Shown here: positions 11,691-22,700 of the stretch, piece after piece | Numbering within the stretch: the stretch's first letter is position 1 | How the letters are laid out: every line of letters starts with the position of its first letter | From: Mycoplasmopsis caviae | GTDB lineage: Bacteria > Bacillota_I > Bacilli_A > Mycoplasmatales > Metamycoplasmataceae | DNA length: 64,000 nt | Assembly (NCBI RefSeq): GCF_024498215.1 | Contig: NZ_CP101806.1 | Location: forward strand, 868,001-932,000 | Direction: 5' to 3' | Made by a program: the position numbers and the translations under genes | Notes under the pieces: generated by a model | Seen by the model: the letters and a program-made list of their open reading frames with translations, nothing else | The model's database searches: none | What the model was told of the DNA's origin: nothing

Positions 11691-13276
11691 TATTTTTTGC
11701 TTTCTTGTAAGTACTTTTCAGGCATAGGTAAATAATCACTTGGGTCATAGTTTGGAATTGTAGCAATTATTTTGTTAACTATTTTAAGAATTGCCTTAGT
11801 AATGATTGATAGATGCTCATCGCTAAATTCATTATTATTGTTATGAATTTCAAGAGCTACTGAAACACCTTCTGGATCACTCTCAATATATTTAATTACT
11901 TCCTCGCGATACCTTGAAATATATTTTTTAGGGAGAGGATTAATAATTCTTTCTTTAACACCAAGTAAAATTGCTACTTGTGCAATTTGACTAATAGGTG
12001 CATATTGTTCTTGTTTCAATATTTCGTAAACCTTTGCACCATGTTGCAAGATTGCTTTTGTTGAATCATCTAAATCAGAGCCAAATTGAGCAAATGCAAG
12101 CATTTCGTTATATTGAGCTAATTCTAACTTAAGTGAACCAGCTACTTTTTTCATTGCTTTTATCTGAGCAGCACTACCAACACGGCTAACACTAAAACCA
12201 ACATCAACTGCTGGTCTTTGACCAGAGTTAAATAAGTTTTCTTTTGTAAAAATTTGACCATCGGTTATAGAAATAACATTTGTTGGAATATAAGCTGAAA
12301 TATCGCCTTGTTGAGTTTCGATAATGGGTAGTGCAGTTATTGAACCACCGCCATATTCCTTTGTAACTCTGGCAGCACGTTCTAAAAGTTGAGAGTGAAG
12401 ATAAAAGACATCTCCTGGATATGCCTCTCGACCTGGGGGTCTTCTAAGTAGAAGTGAAAGTGTTCGATATGCAATAGCATGTTTTGATAGATCATCATAG
12501 ACTATCAAAACATCTTTACCTTTTGCCATTCATTCTTCAGCAATAGTAACGCCTGAATATGGAGCAATATATTGTTGGGGGGCAAGTTCACTAGCACCTG
12601 AAACAACAACAGTTGTATATTCCATAGCACCTGTGTCTTGTAGTTTTTTAACAATTTGAGCCACTGTTGAGTTTTTTTGACCAATAGCAACATAAATACA
12701 ATTTACACCTTTACCTTTTTGATTAATAATTGTGTCAATTGCAATTGCACTCTTACCAGTTTGACGGTCACCGATTATTAATTCACGTTGGCCTTTGCCA
12801 ATTGGAATCATTGAGTCAATTGAAATAATTCCTGTTTCAAGTGGTTGATTAACCTCTTGTCTGGTCATAACACCAGGAGCAACCTTAAAGATTTCTCGTT
12901 TTTCTGATGTATTAATTTTACCTTTTCCATCAATTGGTTGACCAAGTGCATTAACTACACGACCAAGCAGTTTGTCACCAACAGGAATGGAAATAACTTC
13001 TCCGCTTCTTTTGCAACTATCACCCTCAGCAAGTAAATTAGCATCACCAAAAATTGTTACACCAACTACTTCTTCTTCAAGGTTTAAAACTAGACCGTAA
13101 ATATTATCTTTAAATAGAATAATTTCACCATTTCTGGCATTATCAAGACCTTTAACTAATGCAATTCCATCGCCAATAGTAATAATTGTTCCAACTTCTG
13201 AGTAATCAACTTTTGAGTCGAAACTACGAATACGATCTTTTATAATTGCACTAATATCGTCGATTCTGCTAGTCAT
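11690..13276 (-). CDS. atpA: ATP synthase F1 alpha subunit
   Basis: A 528-residue non-catalytic nucleotide-binding subunit. Reading requires UGA as Trp between residues 248 and 249 (IAEE-W-MAKGKD); this is one of the clearest proofs of code 4 in the window. Walker A GDRQTGKS is at residues 169-176. The later conserved segments [20 protein letters not shown] and ISITDGQIF are intact. It starts inside the 3' end of atpH (8-bp overlap). Confidence 0.97.
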
Positions 13277-13826
13277 TTAAACCTCCTTTTTTAGTTAAAA
13301 TAGTATTTATCTCTTCTAAATCCTTTTTGTAGTTTTGTTCAATAACCAAACTATCCATTTTGATTTTAAAACCCGAAATTAAACTTTCATCAATTTGATG
13401 TTTTAAGACAATTTCGGTGTTATATTGTTTTTCTAACTTTTGTTTAATTTTCCTAAGTTTTTCATCGCTTAATTCAAATGCTGTTGTAATTAATGCAAAA
13501 CGAATATTTAAATGCTTATTAGCTAGTTTTAAATAATGTTCAAGCGATCTTCTTAAAAGACTAACTGCATTACGTTCAACTAGTACTTTAAGAAAATTTG
13601 CTATAAGTTTACTATTTGAAATATTTTTAAAAATTTTGTCAATGTAATCATATTTTTTGTTTTTTTCAAAACTTTGATCACTAAGTTTTTCAACAAGAGA
13701 ATTACTTTCACAAATTACATTGTAAAGTGAAACAACATTGTCATTAATTGCTTTCATTTGCTTGTCCGCTTTTGCTAATTCAAAAAGAGCTAAAGCATAG
13801 CCTTCTGGGTTCGCTTTTGAGTACAT
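13269..13826 (-). CDS. atpH: ATP synthase F1 delta subunit
   Basis: A 185-residue peripheral-stalk subunit joining F1 to the b subunits. The N-terminal helical bundle begins [13 protein letters not shown], and the C-terminal family segment reads [21 protein letters not shown]. The ATG at 13826 has no Shine-Dalgarno; instead the complete CTATAAAACAG element (13827-13853) abuts the start codon. It overlaps atpA by 8 bp. Confidence 0.92.
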   Translation of the reverse strand: MYSKANPEGYALALFELAKADKQMKAINDNVVSLYNVICESNSLVEKLSDQSFEKNKKYDYIDKIFKNISNSKLIANFLKVLVERNAVSLLRRSLEHYLKLANKHLNIRFALITTAFELSDEKLRKIKQKLEKQYNTEIVLKHQIDESLISGFKIKMDSLVIEQNYKKDLEEINTILTKKGGLND

Positions 13827-13853
13827 AATTTTACCAATTTAACTGTTTTATAG
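13827..13853 (-). repeat. CTATAAAACAG element abutting the atpH start
   Basis: Eleven-mer, then TTAA, ATTGGT, AAAATT. The last base is next to the ATG of atpH (13826), which has no Shine-Dalgarno. Confidence 0.7.
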
Positions 13854-13866
13854 ACAAGTACAGAAA

Positions 13867-14394
13867 TTAAGATTCGAGAAACTTGTCAATAATTTCACTT
13901 TCAGTTTTCTTTGAAACTTCTTTTTTGAGTATTTGTCTTGATAATTCACTTGCTGCTTTAGCAATATTGTTTTTTGAATCTTCCATTAATGAATCTCTTT
14001 GTTGTTTAATATCTAATTCTGCTTCTTCTAGTATTCTTTTTGATTCAATTTTAGCTTTTGCAGTATAAGAAATAATAACTTTCTCAGCCCTTACTTTAGC
14101 ATTTTTGACTAAGTTATTAGCTTCTTGATGTGCTTGAGTTAATTTGTCATTTGCTTCTTTTAATTTGTCTTGTGACAAATCATTAGTTTGCTTAGCTTGA
14201 TCAATATTACTTTGAATATAATCTTGTCTTGCTTTTATAGACTTTTTAATTGGTTTGTATAGTAAGAAGAAAAGAATCAAAATAACAATTGCAAAAGCAA
14301 CTAATGTTGCCACCATCATTGGCACACTAGGAAATAGTCCACTTAATTCTTTTTGAATTCTAGCGCCTAGTGTATCTTTGTAAACTACATGCAT
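13867..14394 (-). CDS. atpF: ATP synthase Fo b subunit
   Basis: A 175-residue peripheral-stalk protein. One membrane helix (residues about 26-48, MMVATLVAFAIVILILFFLL) is followed by a long amphipathic, charged helix that dimerises. I chose the start at 14394 (MHVVYKDT), 1 bp after the atpE stop, over an upstream ATG at 14430 that lies within atpE. Unlike some mycoplasma AtpF proteins it shows no lipobox cysteine. Confidence 0.9.
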   Translation of the reverse strand: MHVVYKDTLGARIQKELSGLFPSVPMMVATLVAFAIVILILFFLLYKPIKKSIKARQDYIQSNIDQAKQTNDLSQDKLKEANDKLTQAHQEANNLVKNAKVRAEKVIISYTAKAKIESKRILEEAELDIKQQRDSLMEDSKNNIAKAASELSRQILKKEVSKKTESEIIDKFLES

Positions 14395-14395
14395 A

Positions 14396-14632
14396 TTACT
14401 TGTTGTATGCAAATGCAAGAATGAACGCAATAACTAGACAATAAATAGCTGATGATTCTGCAACACCTTGTCCAATAAGTAACATTGAACGAATTTTAGC
14501 TGCTGCTTCAGGATTACGACCAACTGCTTCGGTTGCTTTTCCAGCAGCCAAACCTTGACCTAGTCCTGTACCAAAACTACCTAACATTGCAATCCCGATA
14601 CCGATTGCAACTAATCCACCACCTTGTGTCAT
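14396..14632 (-). CDS. atpE: ATP synthase Fo c subunit
   Basis: A 78-residue hairpin of two membrane helices that forms the rotor ring. The polar loop RNPE is at residues 39-42. The ion-binding carboxylate is Glu59 in GQGVAESSAIY. Glycine-rich helix 1 (GIGIAMLGSFGTGLGQG) is typical. RBS AGGAGG precedes the ATG. Confidence 0.96.
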   Translation of the reverse strand: MTQGGGLVAIGIGIAMLGSFGTGLGQGLAAGKATEAVGRNPEAAAKIRSMLLIGQGVAESSAIYCLVIAFILAFAYNK

Positions 14633-14656
14633 AATAACCTCCTAATTAAAATTTAA

Positions 14657-15451
14657 TTAATACACATTATTTGAATGCGATCAAGCAGCTGCTTTAATTT
14701 CAACATTGGCAACTGCTTGGTCTGCTTCGCTTTTTTCTTGTGCTTCTTTAATTCTTTTTTCTTCATTGGTTTCAGCTTCCTTTGACCAATAAACAGTTGT
14801 TAATGTACAAAAGACCAAAGCTTGAATTATCGCACCAAACATATCAAAATACATATGTAAAAGCGGGGTAATCAGTGAACCAATAAAGAATCACTCACCT
14901 GGTAACCCAGGGATTTTAGTTCATATTCAACCAGTAAAGATGTAAGTTAGAAACACAATAACTCCACCACCAGTTATATTTCCGAAAATACGAAATCCTA
15001 GTGAAATTAAAGGAGCAAATTGACCCACAACTTCAATAGGACTTAAAAATCGACTAAAGAACCTAAATTTTTGATATAGTAAACCAACTACATAAATACC
15101 AGCAAAAGAAATGAAAGCCAGTGAAAACGTTATTGAATAGTTAGTTGCTATTGGTTTAAGTCCAAAAAGGCCTAATAAATTCCCTAAAAGCAAAAATGTA
15201 AATAGTGCAAAGATATAAAATTTTGCCTTTGGCAATGCACCTTCGGTGTTTTCATCAAAACTTGAGTCTAGGAAATTAACATACCCTTCCATGACTATTA
15301 GAAAGCCAATTGGAGCTTTATTTGGTTGTGCTGTTTTCTTAATTAAAATAAATGTTGTTAATGAAACAATAAAAATTAAAATCACTAAAACAAATAATGA
15401 AAACATTTGCTCCATATTTCATTTTCACAAATTTTGCGTTAATGTATTCAC
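14657..15451 (-). CDS. atpB: ATP synthase Fo a subunit
   Basis: A 264-residue membrane stator subunit that forms the ion path against the c ring. The essential arginine lies in SLGFRIFGNITGG. I chose the GTG start at 15451 because AAAGGAGG lies 5 bases upstream; the first ATG (15415) would drop 12 residues. UGA is read as Trp several times. The C-terminus has an unusual charged tail (about 45 residues, rich in Glu, Lys and Ala) after the last membrane helix. Confidence 0.93.
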
Positions 15452-15479
15452 TAAACCTCCTTTCTGCTTATTATCTTAA

Positions 15480-15908
15480 TTATTTATCTTTTGAACCTAC
15501 ATAAACAATAAAAATTGATATGTAAAAAGTTAAAAAACCAGGTATAAAAGCAACAATATTAATTGGTCAAAAACTATTTCTTTCAATTTTGCTACTATAA
15601 GGATTATTAAGTGCACTTGAGTTAATTTTAAAAAGTGCAAAGAGCAATAATCCAATTCATACCATATTTAAAAGTGTTCCACCAAAACCAAGTGCAAAAG
15701 CTCTTGGTTTGTTGCTTACTATAATCTTGTAAGATAATAAATTTCTTAATTCATAAGCTAAAAATCCTGATGCTGAGCCAATTAGATAGCCAAGTGCAAC
15801 AGCAAATCTAGTGTTTTTATAATTAAAAAAAGAAAGTGATAATAAACCTAAGATAAGTGTTAAACATCAAAAGATTATATGCACTTTTTTTTCTTTTTGG
15901 TTATCCAT
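15480..15908 (-). CDS. atpI: MG406/AtpI-like membrane protein, first gene of atp operon
   Basis: A 142-residue protein with four hydrophobic segments (about 8-28, 34-55, 72-94, 112-134). Sequence identity to AtpI is not obvious, but position and topology match the small membrane protein found upstream of atpB in mycoplasmas (MG406 type), which is thought to help assemble the c ring. It ends 28 bp before the atpB start. It appears in one piece only when UGA is read as Trp. The symbol is assigned by context. Confidence 0.7.
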
Positions 15909-15971
15909 TAGATCTCTAGTGTATTTTTCATTAAAAAGTACACAAAAAGCATGTTCGAAACAACTAACATG

Positions 15972-15989
15972 TAAGTATTATAATACTTA
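15972..15989. promoter_or_regulatory. 18-bp perfect palindrome containing TATAAT, upstream of atp operon
   Basis: TAAGTATTATAATACTTA is self-complementary over all 18 bases and lies 64 bp upstream of the first atp gene. It contains TATAAT, so it could be a promoter -10 overlapped by an operator. Alternatively it could be the end signal of the upstream membrane gene, whose stop is at 16027. Confidence 0.45.
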
Positions 15990-16026
15990 TGTTTTTTTGA
16001 ATAAAAATTTTTAAGATTTTTTTACC

Positions 16027-17004
16027 TTAAAAATTTTGGTTTTCTGTTTCAAGATTTGTATTGTTGCTTTTTGAACTTTTTAGTTCACTAAATGAGTTCT
16101 TATATATTTTTCAATTTTCACTTTTGGCTCATTTAAATACTCATTTATTGTCTTCTTTTGCAAGATAAACTTTATCTTGAACACAGTAAAATATTGTTGA
16201 AATAATAATTAGAACAGCGCCTAAAACTATATATGTCAAAATATTAAATGGTCACCTACTTAGTGGTCCAAAGAAGTTTTTAAATCCATTAAACTCATCT
16301 TTTCCTAAGTATCAATAATTTATTGTTTTTCAACCAAAATCGCTTGCATATGTGTAAACAGCTCAATTTAAGAAGAAAATAATTAAAGCCAGCGCTACGA
16401 AGAATGCACCACTATAAAGTGTATCCTTAAATTTAATTTTATCATTGCTTAAAGCATAAAAAACGGTTGGAATAATTACAACAGAACAATGTGCAAAAAT
16501 ATAGTCTCAATAATAAATGTTGTCTATTCCAATTGGAAATGGTATAGTTTTATCTTTTTCCTTCAAGAAGTTAAAGTCAGGCTTCATTAGGGCTAAAAGA
16601 CCACAAATGATTGCAAGATATCCATAGTATTTAACATATTCCATTCTATTAGTTATTAAACTTAATGCAATAAACAATAACATTATCCTACAAAAATGGA
16701 GTGGTAAATATTCTCAATAATTGTAAAACTTATCTATGGATAAAATAACAATGTGGATTATCATGCCAATTAAAATAATAGAGCCACAAATTAGTCAAAA
16801 TATTCTTTTGCTTAAGAAAAGAATTTTTTCTTTTTGTTCATAATTTTTCTTAATTTCCCTGCGAAACAGTCAAATTAGTAAAACTGATATAAATGTTAAG
16901 GCAGTAACTATAAAGAAAAATACATATGAGAAACCACTAAAATTCAACTTGTTACCTGTATAAGAAAGAAAACCTTTCGGATGATTTGGATCTATTTTTC
17001 ACAT
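16027..17004 (-). CDS. YwaF/TMEM164-like polytopic membrane protein
   Basis: A 325-residue protein read only with UGA as Trp, with about seven membrane segments. The fourth-helix segment YLPLHFCRIMLLF matches the conserved His/Cys patch of the YwaF (TIGR02206) and TMEM164 family. Human TMEM164 is an acyltransferase; the role of bacterial members is uncertain. The C-terminal tail is hydrophilic (Lys, Ser and Asn rich). It starts 2 bp after the ffh stop, so it is the last gene of the ydbC-GNAT-ffh unit. Confidence 0.65.
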
Positions 17005-17006
17005 AA

Positions 17007-18368
17007 TTAAGACATACCTCCACCTAATCCACCCATTTTGGCAATATCGCCAAAATTACCTGAATTTATTCTTTTAGCCATCTCAGCCATATTTTTAACT
17101 AACTGCTCGAAATCATTAAGCAATCTATTGTATTCTTGGACACTTCGGCCACTACCTTTAATAATTCTTGCTTTACGGTTTGCATTTTTGAGTAGTTTAG
17201 GATTTTTTCTCTCTTTTATTGTCATTGATGAAATCAATATTTCATATGTGTGCATTTTAACTTCTGCTTCTGCAACTTTTTCTTCATCAATTTTTTTAGC
17301 TAAACCAGGAATCATTTTTAAAATTTTGCTCATCTTACCAAGTTTTTTAATTTGAGCTAATTGTTCCATTAAATCATCAAGAGTAAAATTACCTCTTAAA
17401 ATTTTGGCGACCATATTATTTGCCATTTTAGGATCAATAACTTCTTCTGCTTTTTCAATCAAGCTCATTACATCACCCATGCCTAAAATACGATCAGCCA
17501 TTCTATCAGGGTAGAATAAATCTAAATTAGAAACTTTTTCACCTGTACCAATAAATCTAATTGGCAACTTTAACATTTTACTCAAACTTAATGCTGCACC
17601 ACCACGAGCATCAGAGTCAAGTTTTGTAATAATTGAACCTGTTAATTTAAGTTTATTGTTAAATGTTTCAGCAACATTTAAAATATCTTGACCACTAAGT
17701 GCATCAGCAACAAAGAAAATTTCATTTGGATTTGCAATCTTTTTTAAATCAAACAATTCTTGCATAAGAGGTTCATCAATAGATAAACGACCAGCTGTAT
17801 CAATAATTATTAAATCGTTCTTTTGACTATTAGCAACACTTAGTGCTTCCTTAACTATTTCCTGTGCACTGAATTTTGTGCCTTTTTCAAAATAATCTAT
17901 TTGAATGGTTTTGGCTAGTGTTACTAATTGTTGAACAGCAGCTGGACGATAAATATCAGCTGCCACAACAAGCGGTTTATTAATAAAGTTTTTCTTTTTC
18001 AAATAGTATGCTAATTTAGCACAAGCAGTAGTTTTACCTGAACCTTGAAGACCAGCCATCATAATAATATAAGGACGTGAACTGATTTTAACTTCTTGCA
18101 CACTGCCACCCAAAATATCCACTAATTCAGCATGAACTATCTTAATCATTTGTTGGCTAGCGTTTAATGAACCAACAAGTTTACTTTCTAAGGCTTTTTG
18201 TTTAACATTAGCAATAAATTCCTTAACTACTTTTAGGTTAACATCAGCCTCTAGAAGAGCCATCTTAATATCTCTTGTTACTTCTAAAATATCTTCTTCA
18301 TTAACTATAGTTTTCTTAGCCATTTTTGCAATTGACTTTTGAATCCTACTTTCTAAAAAATTAAGCAT
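17007..18368 (-). CDS. ffh: signal recognition particle protein
   Basis: A 453-residue SRP54 GTPase that escorts ribosomes to the membrane with FtsY. The N domain covers residues 1-90. In the G domain, MAGLQGSGKTT is G1, DTAGR is G3 and TKLDSDARGG is the G4 region. The methionine-rich M domain ends with KGSGRSVQEYNRLLNDFEQL and a Gly/Met tail. It matches the usual family length. It is followed by the YwaF-like gene and preceded by the GNAT gene 9 bp upstream. Confidence 0.97.
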   Translation of the reverse strand: MLNFLESRIQKSIAKMAKKTIVNEEDILEVTRDIKMALLEADVNLKVVKEFIANVKQKALESKLVGSLNASQQMIKIVHAELVDILGGSVQEVKISSRPYIIMMAGLQGSGKTTACAKLAYYLKKKNFINKPLVVAADIYRPAAVQQLVTLAKTIQIDYFEKGTKFSAQEIVKEALSVANSQKNDLIIIDTAGRLSIDEPLMQELFDLKKIANPNEIFFVADALSGQDILNVAETFNNKLKLTGSIITKLDSDARGGAALSLSKMLKLPIRFIGTGEKVSNLDLFYPDRMADRILGMGDVMSLIEKAEEVIDPKMANNMVAKILRGNFTLDDLMEQLAQIKKLGKMSKILKMIPGLAKKIDEEKVAEAEVKMHTYEILISSMTIKERKNPKLLKNANRKARIIKGSGRSVQEYNRLLNDFEQLVKNMAEMAKRINSGNFGDIAKMGGLGGGMS

Positions 18369-18377
18369 TTTTCTCCT

Positions 18378-19178
18378 TTATTTATTAATTTTAACTGTAA
18401 AAATTTTGCCAAAGTCTTCAAAACCTATTTTATAATAAAGTTTACCCGCTGCTGGATTATCAAAAAATAATATTGGTGTTCTTTTGTTTGAAATAATATG
18501 ATTACACAAAGCACCAACAACTTGAAGAGCATAGCCTTTTTGACGGTGTTCTTTTAATGTATAGACTCCACCAATCATAGAAGCTTTATCTGTGGATATT
18601 GCTATGCAAGCGTGCGATGCTATGTAACCTTTTTTATCCTTAATAATAAAAGGCGTTGAAACTTTTTTAATTAAAGCATTCTTATATGTTTTAAGTTCTT
18701 GTTGAAATGTTCCTCTAAAATCTTCAAATTCATCAATTAAAAAACGACTTCTAACAATGGCTTCCAAATCATCAAAAATTGCTTTTTTGGCCAATGAGGT
18801 ATCACCGCTATAACGGTGTTTTAGCAAAGCCATTGTTTGTCGATGAATATTATACTTGTCTTTATTTGATTCAAATTCTTCTTCATAATGTCGGTACATC
18901 TTTTCACTTAAATTAATATTAACAAGAGAGTGTTTTTCAATTAGTAATTTTAAATCATCCAGACTAATTTTAAACTCTGGATCATAAATTAATATTGTTT
19001 TATTAAAGATTAAAGATACTGCTTTAATCTCTTCTTGTTCCTTAATAATATAAGTAAAAATAAAAGATGTTCTCACACCATAAGTCATTATGTCACCAAT
19101 AATTAATAAATTATTAATTGGCTCTTGATTTAAAAATTTTAGAATTGCATCCTTATCATTTCTGGTTGCAAGAATCAT
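18378..19178 (-). CDS. GNAT-family N-acetyltransferase
   Basis: A 266-residue protein with an FR47-like acetyltransferase fold in the C-terminal half. The acetyl-CoA loop follows GGVYTLKEHRQKGYALQV (residues about 202-219), and the final beta strand and helix read FFDNPAAGKLYYKIGF. The N-terminal half (to about residue 120) lacks the motif and may be a second, degenerate GNAT domain. The substrate is unknown. Its start overlaps the stop of the small ydbC-like gene by one base (TAATG). Confidence 0.75.
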   Translation of the reverse strand: MILATRNDKDAILKFLNQEPINNLLIIGDIMTYGVRTSFIFTYIIKEQEEIKAVSLIFNKTILIYDPEFKISLDDLKLLIEKHSLVNINLSEKMYRHYEEEFESNKDKYNIHRQTMALLKHRYSGDTSLAKKAIFDDLEAIVRSRFLIDEFEDFRGTFQQELKTYKNALIKKVSTPFIIKDKKGYIASHACIAISTDKASMIGGVYTLKEHRQKGYALQVVGALCNHIISNKRTPILFFDNPAAGKLYYKIGFEDFGKIFTVKINK

Positions 19179-19420
19179 TATTTAATTCTTTCTAATTCTT
19201 GTTCAATTAATACATATAAACGTTTTAATTCTTCAAGATTAAGTGTAATACCTTTACTTGAACGTGTATGGTCTTCGCTTCAATCTCTTATGTCATATTT
19301 AGCTTCTTCATTGTTTCATGAAACTAGATTTAGTTCTTTTTTGTAACCGCTATTTGTGGTTGAAATTTCGCCCATGTGATGAACAATTTTGTTTGTGATT
19401 TCTGGTTTTCTGTATGCCAT
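19178..19420 (-). CDS. YdbC/PC4-like single-strand DNA-binding protein
   Basis: An 80-residue protein visible only with UGA as Trp (two in-frame UGA codons). The stretch GYKKELNLVSWNNEEAKYD, then IRDW-S-EDH and KGITLNLEELKRL matches the YdbC family, prokaryotic relatives of the transcription coactivator PC4, which bind single-stranded DNA as dimers. An AGGAG sequence lies upstream of the ATG. First gene of the GNAT-ffh-YwaF unit. Confidence 0.8.
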
Positions 19421-19775
19421 GATTTAACTCCTATATATAAATAATATATAAATATTATATTAAATTATATATTAATAGTAAATATATTTTTTACGACATA
19501 AATTTCCACAATAATCATATTGTTTTATATTAGACTAAAAAACCTATAAAACAGGTTTATTGGTCAAAATTTGGCATTTTTTATATAAAAAACATATCAT
19601 AAAAATTAAAAAATATTTTTCTATAATTTTTTGACAACTTTTTTGCCCAAAAATGCTATAAAACAGATTTATACAAAAAAACAATTTTTTTGTTTTATTT
19701 GCAGGCTTTTTTTATTAAAAAATAGCAAAAAAATATAATGTATAATTTATAAATAAATTATAAGTAGGGGATAAT
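19421..19775. promoter_or_regulatory. divergent intergenic region with two CTATAAAACAG elements
   Basis: This 355-bp gap separates the minus-strand ydbC gene from the plus-strand giant-protein array. It has two copies of the 11-mer (19544-19554 and 19656-19666, same orientation). The first carries the full conserved tail (GTTT, ATTGGT, then CAAAATT). TATAAT occurs at 19734-19739 and 19741-19746, likely -10 elements for the array, with an AGGGGAT ribosome-binding site before the ATG. Confidence 0.55.
19544..19571 (+). repeat. CTATAAAACAG element, full-length copy
   Basis: Eleven-mer, then GTTT, ATTGGT, C, AAAATT. Lies upstream of the giant-protein array; a second 11-mer follows at 19656-19666 with a weaker tail. 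Confidence 0.7.
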
Positions 19776-22700
19776 ATGATAAAAAATAGAAAAAGAAAGG
19801 CAATGGTGGCTATTACCATGGCTCTTTCGCTAACAACTGCTGGTGTTGTTGGTATGACAACTCTTTATAATCTAAATAGTTGGTCAAAAATATCATTTAA
19901 GTACACAAGCAAAACTAATGAGGTTAAAAAACTAGATCCAATAAGAGTTAGATCAGGAAGCACATGAGAACAAGTTTTTCAAATTTTACAAAAAAATGAA
20001 GAAGTTAAGAAAATTTGTATAGATAACAATTGAAGAATCGATGAATATACATCAAAAATAAATGACAACGATCTAAAATTAGATGATAAATTTACCGCAA
20101 ACAAAACAGTATATTTAAATTTTGTTCCAACTGAGAGCAGACAAGTCAATGTTGACTTGCATTTTTACTTTACTAAAAATATCATTGACTGAAGTAACTC
20201 GAATATTGCAAACAAGATAAACTTCGAAAAAATTAAAGACGAATTAACAAGAAGATTTAAAAGTAAGTTAATTAACTTTGGTGAAAAAGTATCAAAAGTT
20301 GAAGCAGTTAAAGGTCAAGTGCAAGACCCAAATTATGATGTTGTTATTTTAAAAGTAAATAATCTTTTTATAAATTCAGGCGATCCATCAGTTGAGTCAA
20401 AAGATAATACAAAGTGAACTATTAATTTGAAAAAATTGTTCTTGGCGAAAGGTTTTATCAAGGAAGAAACATTTAAGATTGAGAATAACAATAAAATAAA
20501 TGTTGATTATCCATTTTACTCAAGTGAACATCTAAAAGATCAAAACTTTAGAAACTCAGCTGTTTTTGGTAATGAATCAAATAAGGTTACAATTGCAAAA
20601 GACTCAGTCAATACTTATGCTATAAGATATGACATTTCTCCAAGAATAAAAATAAACAACATTGGCATTGATCTATCAAATGCTAATCATATCAACGAAA
20701 TTAATTCACTATTGACATCTAATACATTGGCCGATATTAAAAATAAAGAAATTTTTAAAAATAATAACAGTGATGAGGAACTTTTACCACCTGAAAAGTT
20801 TGCTAAATTGTCTAGTCGCATAAGTTACGATGATTTTATTACATCATATGCAGAAAACAGAAAGTACAATACCAAATTAGTTTCTGCTAACATTAATAGC
20901 CCATTAGTTAATCTATACTTTATTTGAGAAAACATACTATACAAAGTACCTGAATTCAAAGATGAACAAAATGAGGTTTACAAGAAGTTTAAATTATATT
21001 GAGAGTCTTCAAATGAAGGCGAGATTCACTTTTATACAAATGTAAATTTATACACATATTCAATTAAAGTTTTAAATCAAACATTTAAGGTAAAACGAAA
21101 AATTGAAAATGGTAAGTGAACTCTTGGTGAAGAAGATTTTAAACGGTTGGTTGAAGCACTTAAAATTAATGACAGGCGTGAATGATTTGAGCAAAATGTT
21201 CCAAGTCATAAAACTTTTTATCGAACTGAGGATTTGAAAAAATATATTGTTGATAACAATATTAATTTGTCTTTTATTGATCCATCACAAAATGACACTA
21301 AATATGAAAAAATCAATATCTCCTTTGTTGGAAGAAATAATGAAAACAGCGACTATGAACAAGGAACAAATGGTAGCAGTAACAGAGATGTTGCTATTAC
21401 ATCATTAAATATTTCTGTTAAAAATATTGCAAGTTGAGAAAAAGATGGTCGTTCAAAATTAATTAGTGAACTAAACAAAAGATTAATATCTGATCATAAT
21501 ATTCATAATAAAATTATTAGTCTAATTACAAACCAATACATAAATACTTCAAACAATAGGTATTACACAGAAGATTTAAATAATGTTAATTATAAAGTTG
21601 TAGACTGCTTACCTGATATAGCAAATAAAACATTAAATTTATCATTTGCTAAATTTATGAACATTAAGTTTGCAGCTAACAATAGCACAATTGAACCTGA
21701 GGTTTTCAAAGAAACTAATAAAGGATTTAGTCTAAATTATTATGACAGTTTGGAATTTTTAACTGAAAGAATTGGCAAGGACCAAAATTATCCAAGTAGT
21801 TATATTTTGAACCAAAATGGTTATGGTTTATTTTTACTTGATGCATCAAAAAGTGGGGCTTATGAATTTAACACCAACAAAGATTACTTTAAGATGCCAA
21901 TTTGAAAATATGACAACAATTCTGCACCTTTAAGTATTCAAACAAACAAAAACGTTGTAGTTGAAACAAAATGAATTAGTGCAAAAGTATTTTATTTAGG
22001 AAATAATAAATATATACTAATGCCTAATCTCGAAGATGATGATACTCGTAAAATTGTTAGAGAATATGTTGATAAATCATTAGACCTTAATGATAAAAAT
22101 GCAATATTTAAGGCATTTGTTACTAAATATATTGTTTCTAGTAACCTAGAAATTTCTAAATTTACAAGCTTGTTTGAAAATATACTTTTAAGTACAAGTA
22201 GTGAAAGAAAAAGTTTTTATTATGATAATCTAACTTTTTCAAATGTTGAAGATAAATTTAACTCAATTATTAATTTCTTCTATCCATCAAATTCTCAAAG
22301 TTCTTCTCAATTCTTCAATAATTTTCCTAAAAATGAATTTACATACCAAGCACAATTACAAAATACTAATTACACAAGAGTTATAAAAAATGCAGGTCAA
22401 TTAGTAAATGAAGTAATACAAAATATCAATTTAGACAAATCTATAAGTGTAACATATAACATTGCAGAAGGAACTTATAGATTCAACAATACCGGTTTGT
22501 TTTCAACTGGTGTAATTGACAATTTAGTCAATGCTCTTTTTAGTGAAAAAAATAATATATTCAAATATCCATCTGTAATTTGTAGCTATGAAAAATGTAA
22601 AAGTGATTTAGTTTTAGCTATTCAAAATGATATTAAGAATAAATTAATTAATCCTTATGTTAAAACAATAAACAATGAAACTAATTTAAGTAACATTAAT

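Noticed and set aside
12505-12693. Out-of-frame minus-strand ORF within atpA
   Set aside because: Overlaps the UGA junction of atpA, whose protein sequence is conserved on both sides.
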